Of a stretch of DNA of 64,000 nt, positions 18,569 through 28,068 are shown one piece after another; position 1 is the first letter of the stretch, and every line of letters begins with the position of its first letter. A model generated the notes under the pieces. That model did no database searches. It was not told where the DNA came from and worked only from the letters and a program-made list of their open reading frames with translations. This DNA comes from Sphingobacterium spiritivorum (GTDB lineage Bacteria > Bacteroidota > Bacteroidia > Sphingobacteriales > Sphingobacteriaceae): contig NZ_CP068082.1 of the NCBI RefSeq assembly GCF_016724845.1, positions 930,001 through 994,000 on the forward strand. Direction: 5' to 3'. A program made the translations under genes and the position numbers.

Positions 18569-19189
18569 ATGAAATTAGCGATAAAAATAATGGCAATAGC
18601 AGGAATACTGTTATTTATCCAAGCGTGCGATAAGGACGATATCAACAAAATCAAAATCCAGAATCACGATGACAATGAAATGATGACTATCATGCACAAC
18701 ATGATGGATGAGATGATGGCCATGCAAATGCCCCCCGACCCTGATAATGCTTTTGCTCTGATGATGCGAATGCATCATCAGGGAGCGATCGACATGGCAA
18801 ATAAGGAACTGCAATCCGGCGATGATGCGCAAATGAGGGAGATGGCCCAGAAAATAATTAAAGACCAGAAGGCTGAGATTCAAGAATTAACCACATTTCT
18901 CAATGGTCACGTACCGCATCTAAATGTTCCCGAATTTGTTACAGAGCAGATGAAAAATATGGAACGCTCAGGCAGAGTGACAGATCTCCAAATCATTAAT
19001 GGAGACACGGATCACGATTTTGCCATGTTGATGATTCAGCATCATCAAAATGCAATTGGAAACGCAAAATTGGAACTTATTTACGGACACGAAAGTGCTA
19101 TGCAGACAATGGCAAAAAATATTATTGAAAAACAGGATCAGGAAATCTCGGAGATTCAAACCTGGTTATTAGCTAATAAGAATAGATAA
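18569..19189 (+). CDS. DUF305 family lipoprotein, Met/His-rich, probable copper binding
   Basis: 206 residues with a lipobox (LLFIQAC) followed by DKDD, so it is likely lipidated. It carries two DUF305 repeats, each a four-helix bundle of ferritin-like appearance with an HHQGAIDMA-type motif: MMRMHHQGAIDMANKEL near residue 72 and LMIQHHQNAIGNAKLEL near 155. The region before the first repeat is Met-rich (DDNEMMTIMHNMMDEMMAMQ). Met and His clusters suit Cu(I)/Ag(I) binding in the periplasm or at the membrane surface. It is followed 28 bp later by a Csp-like copper storage protein on the same strand. The function of DUF305 is not settled; copper binding is inferred. Confidence 0.85.
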   Translation: MKLAIKIMAIAGILLFIQACDKDDINKIKIQNHDDNEMMTIMHNMMDEMMAMQMPPDPDNAFALMMRMHHQGAIDMANKELQSGDDAQMREMAQKIIKDQKAEIQELTTFLNGHVPHLNVPEFVTEQMKNMERSGRVTDLQIINGDTDHDFAMLMIQHHQNAIGNAKLELIYGHESAMQTMAKNIIEKQDQEISEIQTWLLANKNR

Positions 19190-19217
19190 ATAATTTCTCA
19201 CTTTAAACAATAAAATT

Positions 19218-19553
19218 ATGTCACATCAACAATTTCAAAAATGTATTGACGAATGCTACGCCTGTGCTGTAGCTTGTAACCATTGTGCAGCTTCTTGCTT
19301 GCAAGAGGACAATGTAAAAATGATGGCTCGATGTATCCAGCTTGATCTGGAATGTGCAGCCATATGTAGAGCCGCAGCCGAACTCATGAGTTTGGGAAGC
19401 CAATATAGCCGTCACCTTTGCAAGCTATGTGCGGAGATTTGTAGAGCGTGTGGAGATGAATGTGCTAAGCATGATATGCAACATTGCAAAGAGTGTGCGG
19501 ATGCTTGCTACAAATGCGCAGAAGCTTGTGAGCAAATGGCAACGGCGGTATAA
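19218..19553 (+). CDS. Four-helix-bundle copper storage protein (Csp-like)
   Basis: 111 residues with many regularly spaced Cys: CIDECYACAVACNHCAASC at the start, then LDLECAAICRAAAEL, CKLCAEICRACGDECAKH and CKECADACYKCAEACEQM. Cys spaced at i, i+3/i+4 on helices facing a bundle core is the signature of Csp-type proteins, which can load many Cu(I) ions. There is no signal peptide, which points to a cytosolic Csp3-like form. It likely shares a transcript with the DUF305 gene (28 bp gap). The IS256 element begins 135 bp downstream. Confidence 0.88.
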   Translation: MSHQQFQKCIDECYACAVACNHCAASCLQEDNVKMMARCIQLDLECAAICRAAAELMSLGSQYSRHLCKLCAEICRACGDECAKHDMQHCKECADACYKCAEACEQMATAV

Positions 19554-19680
19554 TCTCATTATTGGTAGAAGTCTAAAAACCTCCAATGAATTCAAACTGG
19601 GTAAAGAATTTCAGGACCGTTTCCATTTGTAAACGATAGTTAGGGAAAGAGGAAAATGGACTGGCTCCTTCGCCGAATAA

Positions 19681-19688
19681 TGATCGAC
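19681..19688. repeat. 8-bp target-site duplication, left copy
   Basis: TGATCGAC directly abuts the left end of the IS element. The identical octamer lies at 20938-20945 on the other side. IS256-family transposases typically generate 8-9 bp duplications. Confidence 0.9.
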
Positions 19689-19713
19689 GGGAGTGTAAAA
19701 TAAACTGTGTCAA

Positions 19714-19751
19714 TGGTTGAATTACCGCCCCGCGGGGCGGTAATTCAACCA
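19714..19751. terminator. 38-bp perfect palindrome inside the left IS end
   Basis: A perfect palindrome centred at 19732/19733 with the GC-rich core CCGCCCCGCGGGGCGG. It abuts the left inverted repeat, and ATTTTT follows on the plus strand. It lies between the transposase stop and the IS end. A stem of this strength with a T-run fits a terminator that stops outside transcription (for example from csp) entering the element, and may also end the transposase transcript. Confidence 0.7.
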
Positions 19752-19757
19752 TTTTTC

Positions 19758-20874
19758 TTATTGCAAATCTAACACCATTCTTCCCGGAAACCAAATTGCT
19801 AATTTCTGTGCTGTTGTTCCCCAATTGGCTAGTGGCATCGTCCATTTCTTCTTAATGTTGTTATGTGCTAAATAAATCAATTTCAATAACGCTATATCGG
19901 AGGTGAATGCACCTTTAGTTTTGGTGACCTTACGCACTTGGCGATGAAATCCTTCGATCGTGTTAGTCGTGTATATCAACTTTCGGATGGATTTATCGTA
20001 TCGGAAATAGGTGGTCAGACGATCCCAGTTGCGTCGCCAGGATTCAATGACCACAGGATACTTTTCACCCCATTTATCCTGAAGTTCATCCATCCGAAGC
20101 TCGGCTAGATCCAACGTATCGGCCCTATATACGGGTTTTAGATCGTTCATGAACTCCTTTTGATCCTTACTGGCTACATACTTTAGGCTGTTTCGGATTT
20201 GATGTACTACACAGGTCTGTACTTCGGTGTCGGGAAAAACACTCTGTATCGCTTCGGAAAACCCTTTTAAATTATCGATACAAGCAATTAAGATATCCTC
20301 TACGCCTCGATTTTGTAAATCAGTCAATACGCTCAACCAAAAGTTAGCTCCCTCATTCTCCGAAACATACATCCCTAACAGATGCTTATGTCCATTTCGA
20401 TCAATGCCAAGAATATTGTATACTGCCCGCGAAACAAACCGATGGTCTTCTTTTACTTTGTAGTGCATGGCGTCCATCCAAACAATCGTATAAAGCGAGT
20501 CTAGACTTCTTGATTGCCACTCCTTGACCTGGGGAATGATCTTATCGGTAATCGAAGAAAGCTAAAATCGTCTCACGTTTCTTAATAAGCTGGGGTTCGA
20601 AGTTAGACCGACGGTCACGCGGAGTATCGATCTCGATAGTGCCATCTGAGGTGCGAATCTGCTTGCTGGACTTGCCGTTACGACGATTACCACAAGAGCG
20701 TTCAGCTTCATCCAGATGGCTCTCAATCTCAGCTTCTAGCGCTGCTTCTAAAAACTTTTTCATTAAAGGAGCAAAAGCTCCGTTCTTGCCATAAAGTGAT
20801 TCACCACTACGTAACTGTTCTAGGGCCAGGTCCTTCATGGACTCAAAATCAAAATCGCTTTCCTTAATACTCAT
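19758..20874 (-). pseudogene. IS256-family transposase with an internal deletion and frameshift
   Basis: The frame from the ATG at 20874 (MSIKESDFDFESMKDLALEQ) reads through the N-terminal domain (HLDEAERSCGNRRNGKSSKQ, DTPRDRRSNFEPQLIKKRE) and stops soon after ETILA. The rest continues in another frame from SSITDKIIPQVKEWQSRSLD to the C-terminus. Compared with full-length family members, about 35-40 residues are missing between ETILA and SSITDK, near 20565, so a deletion shifted the frame. The catalytic acidic residues remain in WMDAMHYK, IACIDNLKGF and TTNTIEGFHRQ. Confidence 0.9.
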
Positions 20875-20937
20875 AATTACTATGTCAAAAATAATACTTC
20901 TGTTTATTATCCTTGACACAGTTTATTTTACAGTCTC

Positions 20938-20945
20938 TGATCGAC
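20938..20945. repeat. 8-bp target-site duplication, right copy
   Basis: TGATCGAC, identical to 19681-19688, directly follows the right end of the IS element. Confidence 0.9.
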
Positions 20946-20962
20946 AAAATCGTCTTTTGATT

Positions 20963-21790
20963 TTATATTTCGTCCTGTTCTTCCATTTTTTTAATCAAAG
21001 CATCACGTAAGCTGTCAAGGAATTTCGTTCGGTTCAGCTTTCTTGCTTTGAGTTCCAAAAATGTATGGTAAAAATCGCCCAAATCAACATTAAAACTGTT
21101 TTCAAAAAATCTGACTATGGTTATAATATCTGTATTCCCATTATTGAAGACGGCTTGAGAATGCAGTCCGTAAATCAATTCCGTTAAAGCCGCTTTGCTT
21201 CCCGTCCAACTTAATGTTGGTAGGTCTATTGATTTATCTTTATAGATTATGTTGTGAAGTTGGTCTTCAAGATAAACTTGAATCAGGTCATTGGCAATTA
21301 TTTTTGCCGCCTTATAATCGTGGGATGTAGAAAACCGGTGGTCGGTTTCAAAATAAACCGTGTCCAAACTTAACTTTATATCGTGTTTGCCCCGAACAAA
21401 TAACTTTTCATCTACAAATGAACTGCCTGTTCGGTAATATTTATAGAATTCAAGGTTACTCTCAAAATACCGTTTGAGTTTCCTTAGCTCACCATTAATG
21501 TATTTCCTAATAGCTTTTATATCATTAGGTTTTTTTGTCTCTATTTTATAGATAGCGTTATAGTAAATGAGTTTTGCAACAATGACTGGTTTTTGATATT
21601 TGAAAAAGTGGATCTCTTCATTTATACTATCAAAGCCATTTTTTAGTGTATATTCCTTTATTTCGGAAAGTCTCGATAATATCAACTCGATAATAACTTC
21701 ATACAAAGCTATGGAACCATCCAGTTCAAGAGACACCTCTTTTATTTCATCTTCTAGTTTCTTTATTATTTCCTCGTAATAATTGCTCAT
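20963..21790 (-). CDS. rteC: RteC-family regulator of ICE excision
   Basis: 275 residues, cytosolic, mostly helical. The C-terminal half has the RteC signature: LSWTGSKAALTELIYGLHSQ, then VFNNGNTDIITIVRFFENSF and the RKLNRTKFLDSLRDALIKKM tail. In CTnDOT, RteC activates transcription of excision genes and belongs to the tetracycline-induced rteABC cascade. No rteA/rteB or tetQ is present in the window. It lies 18 bp from the IS element's right target duplication and is followed on the far side by copper cargo. Its presence supports a CTnDOT-like ICE. Its inducer here is unknown. Confidence 0.88.
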   Translation of the reverse strand: MSNYYEEIIKKLEDEIKEVSLELDGSIALYEVIIELILSRLSEIKEYTLKNGFDSINEEIHFFKYQKPVIVAKLIYYNAIYKIETKKPNDIKAIRKYINGELRKLKRYFESNLEFYKYYRTGSSFVDEKLFVRGKHDIKLSLDTVYFETDHRFSTSHDYKAAKIIANDLIQVYLEDQLHNIIYKDKSIDLPTLSWTGSKAALTELIYGLHSQAVFNNGNTDIITIVRFFENSFNVDLGDFYHTFLELKARKLNRTKFLDSLRDALIKKMEEQDEI

Positions 21791-21855
21791 TAAGTAACAT
21801 TTTTAATTCATCAAAAGAGGTCGGATTCTAAATCCGACCTCATAGAAAGTCAAAC

Positions 21856-24343
21856 TTAATAGGACAAATTCAATCCGAACCCCCAGCCCATATCGCTGTC
21901 ATAATGGGTAGTAGCGGCAATGTTTCTGGTCAAAATGTATTTTAGACCACCCATATACTCTTTGTCTGTATTTACCATAAATGCCCCTCTCAATCTTGCA
22001 GTCAAAGGGATATCCTCCCTTGCTAATTGGAGGCGGACAATACCGTCTGAATATACCTCAGCTTGAAAATCGACCAGCATAGGTAAAGTGTAAACGAAAC
22101 CTGCACTTAGTTTGGCTCTTTTATTTTTCGTGTTTTTCTGCCCGAACATATTCTTTTCGATCTCATGGCTGCCAAATTCCCGATATCTCCAATCGAAGCC
22201 TACGAAAGGCAGAAACCACTGCATTTTTCCGATATATCGACCGAAGTGCGTTTCAGTTTCATATCCATGGCGATTATTATAACCTAATCTCCATTCGGTA
22301 CTAAGTTTCCAGCGTGTATTTTGAAGCATTGCCTGCCCGTCGTTACCATTTGTAGCAAAGTCGTTCTCAGCCATAAAATGCCATCCATTGCTCTCTTTTT
22401 GCAGTTTTTTATATGCTTTTTCTTTGTTAGGCAGATTTGGGTTTTGATAATCACCTACTGCAAAAACCCGGTTCATACCTGCCATCATATGATACATAAT
22501 ATGACAATGGAAGAACCAGTCACCCTCGGTATTGGCGGCAAATTCAATGATATTCGTCTCCATAGGCATGATGTCAATGACATTCTTTAGCGGGGACTGT
22601 ATTCCATTACTATTTAGGACACGGAAATCAAATCCGTGGAGATGCATTGGATGCCGCATCATGGAGTTGTTGAACAGTTTAATCCTGAGAATTTCTCCTT
22701 TCTTGACAGGAATCTTATCCACTTCGGAAAGAACCTTGTTATCCATGCTCCAGACATACCTATTCATGTTCCCTGTGAGCGTAAAGGTCACTTCTTTTAC
22801 CGGTTGATCTTTTGACAGTTCGGTATTGTACGGTGATTTAAGCATGTCGTAATTTAAGGTAACGATGTCATAACTTGACATATCATGGGCTGAGTGATCC
22901 ATTGAGGAGTACATATCCATTTTACCCATCGCTTTATTACCATTTTTATCACCTGTGATCTCGGGATACATTACCGAATTCATGTCCATCTTTTGGAGAC
23001 TCATTTTCATCCCCATGTCCTTCATGTCCCCGTTCATTTTCATCATATCGTTCATCATCTTCATGCCCTCAAAGTATTTAAGTTTCGGAAGTGGGGGATG
23101 TGGTACTTTCCTTCCTTCGCCGATATAAATCGATGCAGATTCGGTGCGATCCTCAGGGGTAACCAATAACTCATAGGAATTATTTGGCTCAGGAATGGTA
23201 ACGATGATATCGTAAGTTTCCGAAACCCCCTACGATCAGCCTATCCACTTCAACCGGTTCGACATCATTCCCGTCACTGGCAACGACGGTAATCTTTCCA
23301 CCTGCGTAATTGATCCAAAAATAGGATGAAGCACCACCATTAGCGATCCTCAACCGAACTTTGTCTCCCGCCTTAAATTGTGAGAGTTGCTGCCCATCTG
23401 CGCCGTTGATCAAAAATTTATCATAATAAACATCACTGACATCCATCGCAAGCATACGTTTCCACTCGTTTGTAACTTTCGTTTTAAAATGTCCTTCTTT
23501 TATAGCTTCCAGATAACTTTGGGTCGTCCCTTTCTTAATTGCAAACCAGTCATTGGCATTATGAAGCATCCGGTGGACATTGTCTGGATTTAAATTTGTC
23601 CATTCACTTAAAATCAAAGGAACTGTAGGCAGATCATCAATACCTTTCCTGAATGTGGGATCACCCTCACGTTTATTCATTATGAAAGAACCATACATAC
23701 CTATCTGTTCCTGCATGCCGGAATGCGAATGGTACCAATGCGTACCATGTTGGATTATCGGAAAGCGATACGTATAGGTAGAATTTGGCTCAATGGGCTT
23801 TTGGGTCAGCCAAGGAACACCATCTTCTTTGTTGGGCAGCATTACACCATGCCAATGCAGGGATGTGGCTTCGTCCATAAGGTTGTGTACCATGATCTCT
23901 GCCGTGTCCCCTTCCGTAAATGTCAATGTGGGCATCGGTATCTGTCCATTAACTGCGATAGCTCTTTTGGATTTTCCGCCATAGGTAACAATGGTGTCTT
24001 TTACATACAGATGGTATTTTACAACCTTTCCGCCACCAATTATCTTCTCTGGAAGCATTGGGACATTTTCTTGGGCTTGCTTGTTCATATTCATCTCTCC
24101 GTGGCTTTCGTTACCCTCCATCTTTTTAGGAACAAGCTTCATCCCGCATTTGGGACAGTTTCCCGGTTTATCGGAGAGTATTTCTGGATGCATTGGACAG
24201 GTGTATGCCTTTTGTTGTTCCGTCTCGCCCTCATTTACATTTATTTGTGGGTTACCCATTTTTTGCTCATGAGACGAGTGTGTTGATTGAGCGCTACTGT
24301 TTATCGTAACAAGCATAAGTAGCAGTATTAAATTATATCTCAT
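21856..24343 (-). pseudogene. Multicopper oxidase with HMBD domain and CopB-like C-terminal barrel, interrupted by a frameshift
   Basis: Read minus-strand, 24343-23189 encodes a signal peptide, a heavy-metal-binding domain (YTCPMHPEILSDKPGNCPKC) and the first cupredoxin domains with copper ligands HWHG and HWYHSHSG. The frame then changes at a run of five C (23226-23230): removing one G restores IVGVSETYDIIVTIPEP, and the frame continues from 23166 through 21856. The second part holds the T1/T3 motifs HPMHLHGF and WFFHCHIMYHMMAGM, a Met-rich segment (MKMMNDMMKMNGDMKDMGMK), and a final beta-barrel-like domain resembling CopB. The enzyme would oxidise Cu(I) in the periplasm. The shift may be a true mutation, phase variation or a sequencing error. 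Confidence 0.88.
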
Positions 24344-24388
24344 AACATATTGTTGTTGTTACTGTTCGACAAGGATTGATTGCCACCA

Positions 24389-26500
24389 TCATTTTAGCGG
24401 TTTTAATTTTAAGAGGCTCGCATTGATCGCTACTACAATGGTACTAACGCTCATCAACACCGCACCCATTGCAGGGCTGAGTACGAAATTTGGATACAAT
24501 ATCCCTGCTGCTAAAGGAATGGCTACCACGTTGTAACCTACAGCCCAAATAAGATTTTGAACCATTTTCTTGTATGTCCGTTTTCCAAAATCCACTAATT
24601 TCATTACATCCCGTGGATCACTGTTTACTAAGATAATATCCGCAGTTTCGGCCGCTACATCTGTTCCGGAACCCACTGCTATGCCGACATCTGCCTGTGC
24701 TAAAGCGGGCGCATCATTCACGCCGTCTCCGGTCATTGCTACAATTTCTCCGGCTGCCTGATACTCTTTTACCTTTTCCTGTTTTTGGTGGGGCAGAACA
24801 TTGGCCATAAAGCCATCCATCCCTAATTTATCGGAAACCGCTTTGGCTATGTGTTCATTATCGCCCGTGAGCAGGAAAGATTTGATGTTCATCTTTCTTA
24901 ATTCATCAATTGCCTCTTGAGATCCTTGACGAATACTGTCCGCCAAGGTGATTATTCCAATTACCTTATCGTTAATCAAAACAAAATTCACGGTTTCAGC
25001 ATCTTGATTGATCTCTGTTGGAATTTCAGGCATTGATAAATTATTTGCTTTAAAATAGTTGGGACCGGCAGCCACAACTTTTTTCTTATTTACGACGCCT
25101 TGGACACCGATACCCTGCATGTATTGAAAATCTTCTGAGTTCCATAATTCAAGGCTCCTTTCTTTCAAGGTTGTCATCACGCCTTTGGCAATATGATGCT
25201 CGGAATTTTGTTGAACCGCCGCCGCATACATGATGATGTCGTCAGCTGTATATTCATCGGTTACCGGGATTACCCTTTCCACAGCGTGAGAGCCTTGGGT
25301 AAGCGTTCCTGTTTTATCAAAAATAATGGTAGACAAATTCCGTGTAGTTTCAAACGCGGTTCGATTGCGGATCAGCAGACCGTTTGTTGCTGAAAGGGTG
25401 GTCGAAATGGCGACCACTAATGGTATAGCAACACCCAATGCGTGCGGACAGGCTGTAACCATAACCGTGACCATTCTTTCCAGAGCAAAAGCAAGGTCGC
25501 CGCTGCTGCTGAACCAATAAATAAAGGTGCCTACACCTACTGCGATGGCGATGAATGTGAGCCACTTTGCTACCTTATCAGCAAGGTTTTGCGTATTGGA
25601 CTTTGCCTCTTGTGCCTCTTGTACAAGATTGATGACTTTATTGAGATAACTATCCTTCCCTACACCGGTTGCGGTTATTTTTAGCATGCCATCGCCATTA
25701 ATAGATCCGGCAATCACTTTTCCACCTGCCTGCTTTTTTACAGGAACGCTTTCTCCTGTCAGCATACTTTCATTTACAGATGAATTTCCTCCTGAAATTA
25801 CCCCATCAGCCGGGATTTTTTCACCGGGCCTGATGATAACGGTCTCACCGTTTTTTAGTTCTTCCAGTTTTATTTTCAGAGCTTCACCATTTCGTTCAAC
25901 AGTTACTTCATTTGGCAACAAAGCCACAAGGGATTGTAATGCCTTGGAGGCTGCCATTTGCGAACGCATTTCCAACCAGTGACCAAGCAACATAATGACG
26001 ATCAGCGTTGCCAATTCCCAAAAGAAATCCATTCCTTGAAGGCCAAATACGACTGCCGTGGAATAAAAATAGGCTACAGAAATAGCGATGGCAACTAACG
26101 TCATCATCCCAATGGCTTTTGCTCTGATTTCCCCCACCATTCCTTTTAAAAAAGGCATCCCTCCGTACAGGTAAATTAAAGTCCCAAGGGCGAGCAGCAC
26201 GTATTTGTCTCCGGTAAATTCCAAACTGTACCCAAGCCAGTTTTGGATCATATGTGAAAGAGCCAGAATAGGAACAGTAATAATTAAACTGATCCAAAAT
26301 CTTTTCAGGAAATCATGTGTCTGATGGCCTTCGTGTTTATCATGTAGGTGTGCTGAATGCTGGTCTTCCCCATGATCATGGTGTTTGTGGTCGTGATTAT
26401 CGGTTTTCCCAAAAGGAACTAAAGCCATCCCGCACAATGGGCACTTTCCCGGCTCATCTTTGAGTATCTGGGGGTGCATTGGACAAACGTATTTTTTCAT
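24389..26500 (-). CDS. copB: CopB-type (P1B-3) copper P-type ATPase
   Basis: 703 residues. The N-terminus has a heavy-metal-binding domain (YVCPMHPQILKDEPGKCPLC) and a His-rich stretch (HDHKHHDHGEDQHSAHLHDK). The membrane motif is CPH (TACPHALGVAIPLV) rather than CPC, which places it in the P1B-3 class. Catalytic motifs are DKTGTLTQG, TGDNEHIAK and GDGVNDAPALAQ. P1B-3 pumps export copper (Cu(II) or Cu(I)) from the cytosol. The gene starts 45 bp upstream of the multicopper oxidase on the same strand, so exported Cu may be passed to the oxidase. It is distinct from CopA at the left end (CPC class). Confidence 0.94.
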   Translation of the reverse strand: MKKYVCPMHPQILKDEPGKCPLCGMALVPFGKTDNHDHKHHDHGEDQHSAHLHDKHEGHQTHDFLKRFWISLIITVPILALSHMIQNWLGYSLEFTGDKYVLLALGTLIYLYGGMPFLKGMVGEIRAKAIGMMTLVAIAISVAYFYSTAVVFGLQGMDFFWELATLIVIMLLGHWLEMRSQMAASKALQSLVALLPNEVTVERNGEALKIKLEELKNGETVIIRPGEKIPADGVISGGNSSVNESMLTGESVPVKKQAGGKVIAGSINGDGMLKITATGVGKDSYLNKVINLVQEAQEAKSNTQNLADKVAKWLTFIAIAVGVGTFIYWFSSSGDLAFALERMVTVMVTACPHALGVAIPLVVAISTTLSATNGLLIRNRTAFETTRNLSTIIFDKTGTLTQGSHAVERVIPVTDEYTADDIIMYAAAVQQNSEHHIAKGVMTTLKERSLELWNSEDFQYMQGIGVQGVVNKKKVVAAGPNYFKANNLSMPEIPTEINQDAETVNFVLINDKVIGIITLADSIRQGSQEAIDELRKMNIKSFLLTGDNEHIAKAVSDKLGMDGFMANVLPHQKQEKVKEYQAAGEIVAMTGDGVNDAPALAQADVGIAVGSGTDVAAETADIILVNSDPRDVMKLVDFGKRTYKKMVQNLIWAVGYNVVAIPLAAGILYPNFVLSPAMGAVLMSVSTIVVAINASLLKLKPLK

Positions 26501-26590
26501 AAAAAAAGATTTAAGATTTTTTAAATTTATTAGCTATAGTGAAGAATAATGTATTTTTAACAAGGTAACCTTTTAGTGTGGTTTAAAAGT

Positions 26591-27967
26591 CTATTCTATT
26601 TCTTCAATACTGTAGAGTTCTGGGATTTCAGCATCCCATCCATGTGTTTCCTTTATCCCTTTTTGAAGGGCTTCCGCACTTTCTTTTTCGCCGTGTACAA
26701 TAAAGATTCGCTCGGGTTTATTGTTTAATTTGCTCATCCAATCCATAAGTTCTGCATGGTCTGCATGTGCCGAGAGTCCTTTAATTTCAGCTACCTCCAT
26801 ATTAAAAGGCACCCATTTTCCGTATACTTTTAATTCCTTATCCCCTTCCAATAATTTTCTTCCACGGGTACCTTCAGCCTGATAACCTATAAACAGCAAG
26901 GTATTCTTGGGGTTCTGCGCTTGTGTTTCGAGATAGTTGAGCATTCTTCCACCTGTAATCATTCCACTACCTGCAATTACTATTTTAGGTTTATTGTCAG
27001 TTCGTAATTCCATAGTTTCACGATAGCTGCTTACCACTGTAAAATACGAACACATTTCATCACATTCATTGTCTTTTAATCGATGCCAATCCCTTGTGCG
27101 GTGGAACAGCTCCAATATATTGGCTCCCATTGGGCTGTCCATTATCATTTGTACTTTTGGTATTTTGTTCTCCTTGAGCAATGTCCAAAAAACAAGCATC
27201 ATCAGTTGGGCCCGTTCAACAGAAAAACTTGGGATAAATAAGCAGCCGCCTCTATTGATGGTGTCGTTGACTAATTTTTCAATCTGTGGAATGGCTTCCA
27301 CTTCATCAGGATGAAACCTTCCTCCATAGGTCGATTCTATGAAAAGAACATCGGCCTTTTTCGGTTTCAAGGGTGGGTACAATAGTAAATCATTTGTTCT
27401 TCCAATATCGCCCGAAAAAACAAAGCGTTTTCCGTGTACATCCAGCTCTATGAAAGTAGCACCCAAAATATGTCCATTATACTTAAATCGGGCTCTGATA
27501 CCATCAAACAATGGAATCCATTGTGATTGTGGAACACCCTTAAAATGTGAAATGGTTTTTTCTACATCCTTTAAATCGTAAAGTGGTACGGCGGGACTGT
27601 GTTTGGAATAACCTTCCTTATTGGCACGCGCGGCTTCCTGTTCCTGTATTTTTGCACTGTCGTTCAGTATGATTTTGGCAATATCCAATGTTGGATTGGT
27701 GCCATAGATAGGCCCATTATACCCTTGTTTTACCAATCGAGGGAGATAACCTGTATGGTCTAAATGGCCGTGGGTAAGCAGTACCACATCTATTTTTGAA
27801 ACTTCTACAGGCAGATACTCCCAGTTTTTAAGGCGCAATTCTTTCAACCCTTGAAAAAGACCGCAGTCTATTAGAATTTTACGATCTCCCGTGTCCACTA
27901 AATATTTTGAGCCGGTTACGGTACTTGCCGCACCCAAAAAATGGATATTTATTTTATTGTTTTTCAT
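26591..27967 (-). CDS. Beta-CASP metallo-beta-lactamase RNase
   Basis: 458 residues, cytosolic. The metallo-beta-lactamase core has HGHLDHTG near residue 65 with the other metal ligands (FSGDIGRTND, GLSAHADHAELMDW). The beta-CASP insert carries ESTYGGRFHPDE and AGSGMITGGRMLNYLETQAQ, and an RNA-specificity motif follows. These enzymes are RNA exo/endonucleases of the CPSF-like group. It stands at the end of the fbaB-gap-prs-AMP phosphorylase block, all on the minus strand. Its contribution there is unknown; RNA turnover under stress is one possibility. Confidence 0.88.
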   Translation of the reverse strand: MKNNKINIHFLGAASTVTGSKYLVDTGDRKILIDCGLFQGLKELRLKNWEYLPVEVSKIDVVLLTHGHLDHTGYLPRLVKQGYNGPIYGTNPTLDIAKIILNDSAKIQEQEAARANKEGYSKHSPAVPLYDLKDVEKTISHFKGVPQSQWIPLFDGIRARFKYNGHILGATFIELDVHGKRFVFSGDIGRTNDLLLYPPLKPKKADVLFIESTYGGRFHPDEVEAIPQIEKLVNDTINRGGCLFIPSFSVERAQLMMLVFWTLLKENKIPKVQMIMDSPMGANILELFHRTRDWHRLKDNECDEMCSYFTVVSSYRETMELRTDNKPKIVIAGSGMITGGRMLNYLETQAQNPKNTLLFIGYQAEGTRGRKLLEGDKELKVYGKWVPFNMEVAEIKGLSAHADHAELMDWMSKLNNKPERIFIVHGEKESAEALQKGIKETHGWDAEIPELYSIEEIE

Positions 27968-28068
27968 TTGTCCGGTATTTTATAGTGTCCACCACCAGAA
28001 AGGTGTGTAAGCGATTCTCCAATTTTCATCTTTTTTGTATTTAAATTAATAATTGTTTATTTGTGACT

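Larger units (their letters stand above)
19689..20937 (-). mobile_element. IS256-family insertion sequence with an internally deleted transposase
   Basis: The element is bounded by a perfect 20-bp inverted repeat, TGTAAAATAAACTGTGTCAA, at 19694-19713 and its complement at 20913-20932. Five bases lie outside each repeat (GGGAG on the left, GTCTC on the right; these extend the inverted repeat imperfectly). The octamer TGATCGAC is duplicated on both sides. It encodes one transposase on the minus strand, damaged by an internal deletion, so the copy cannot move by itself but could be moved in trans. It lies between the csp gene and rteC and does not interrupt a recognisable gene. Confidence 0.93.

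Noticed and set aside
19429..19632. Small plus-strand frame spanning the end of csp and the spacer before the IS
   Set aside because: It overlaps csp out of frame and continues into a spacer without a family match.
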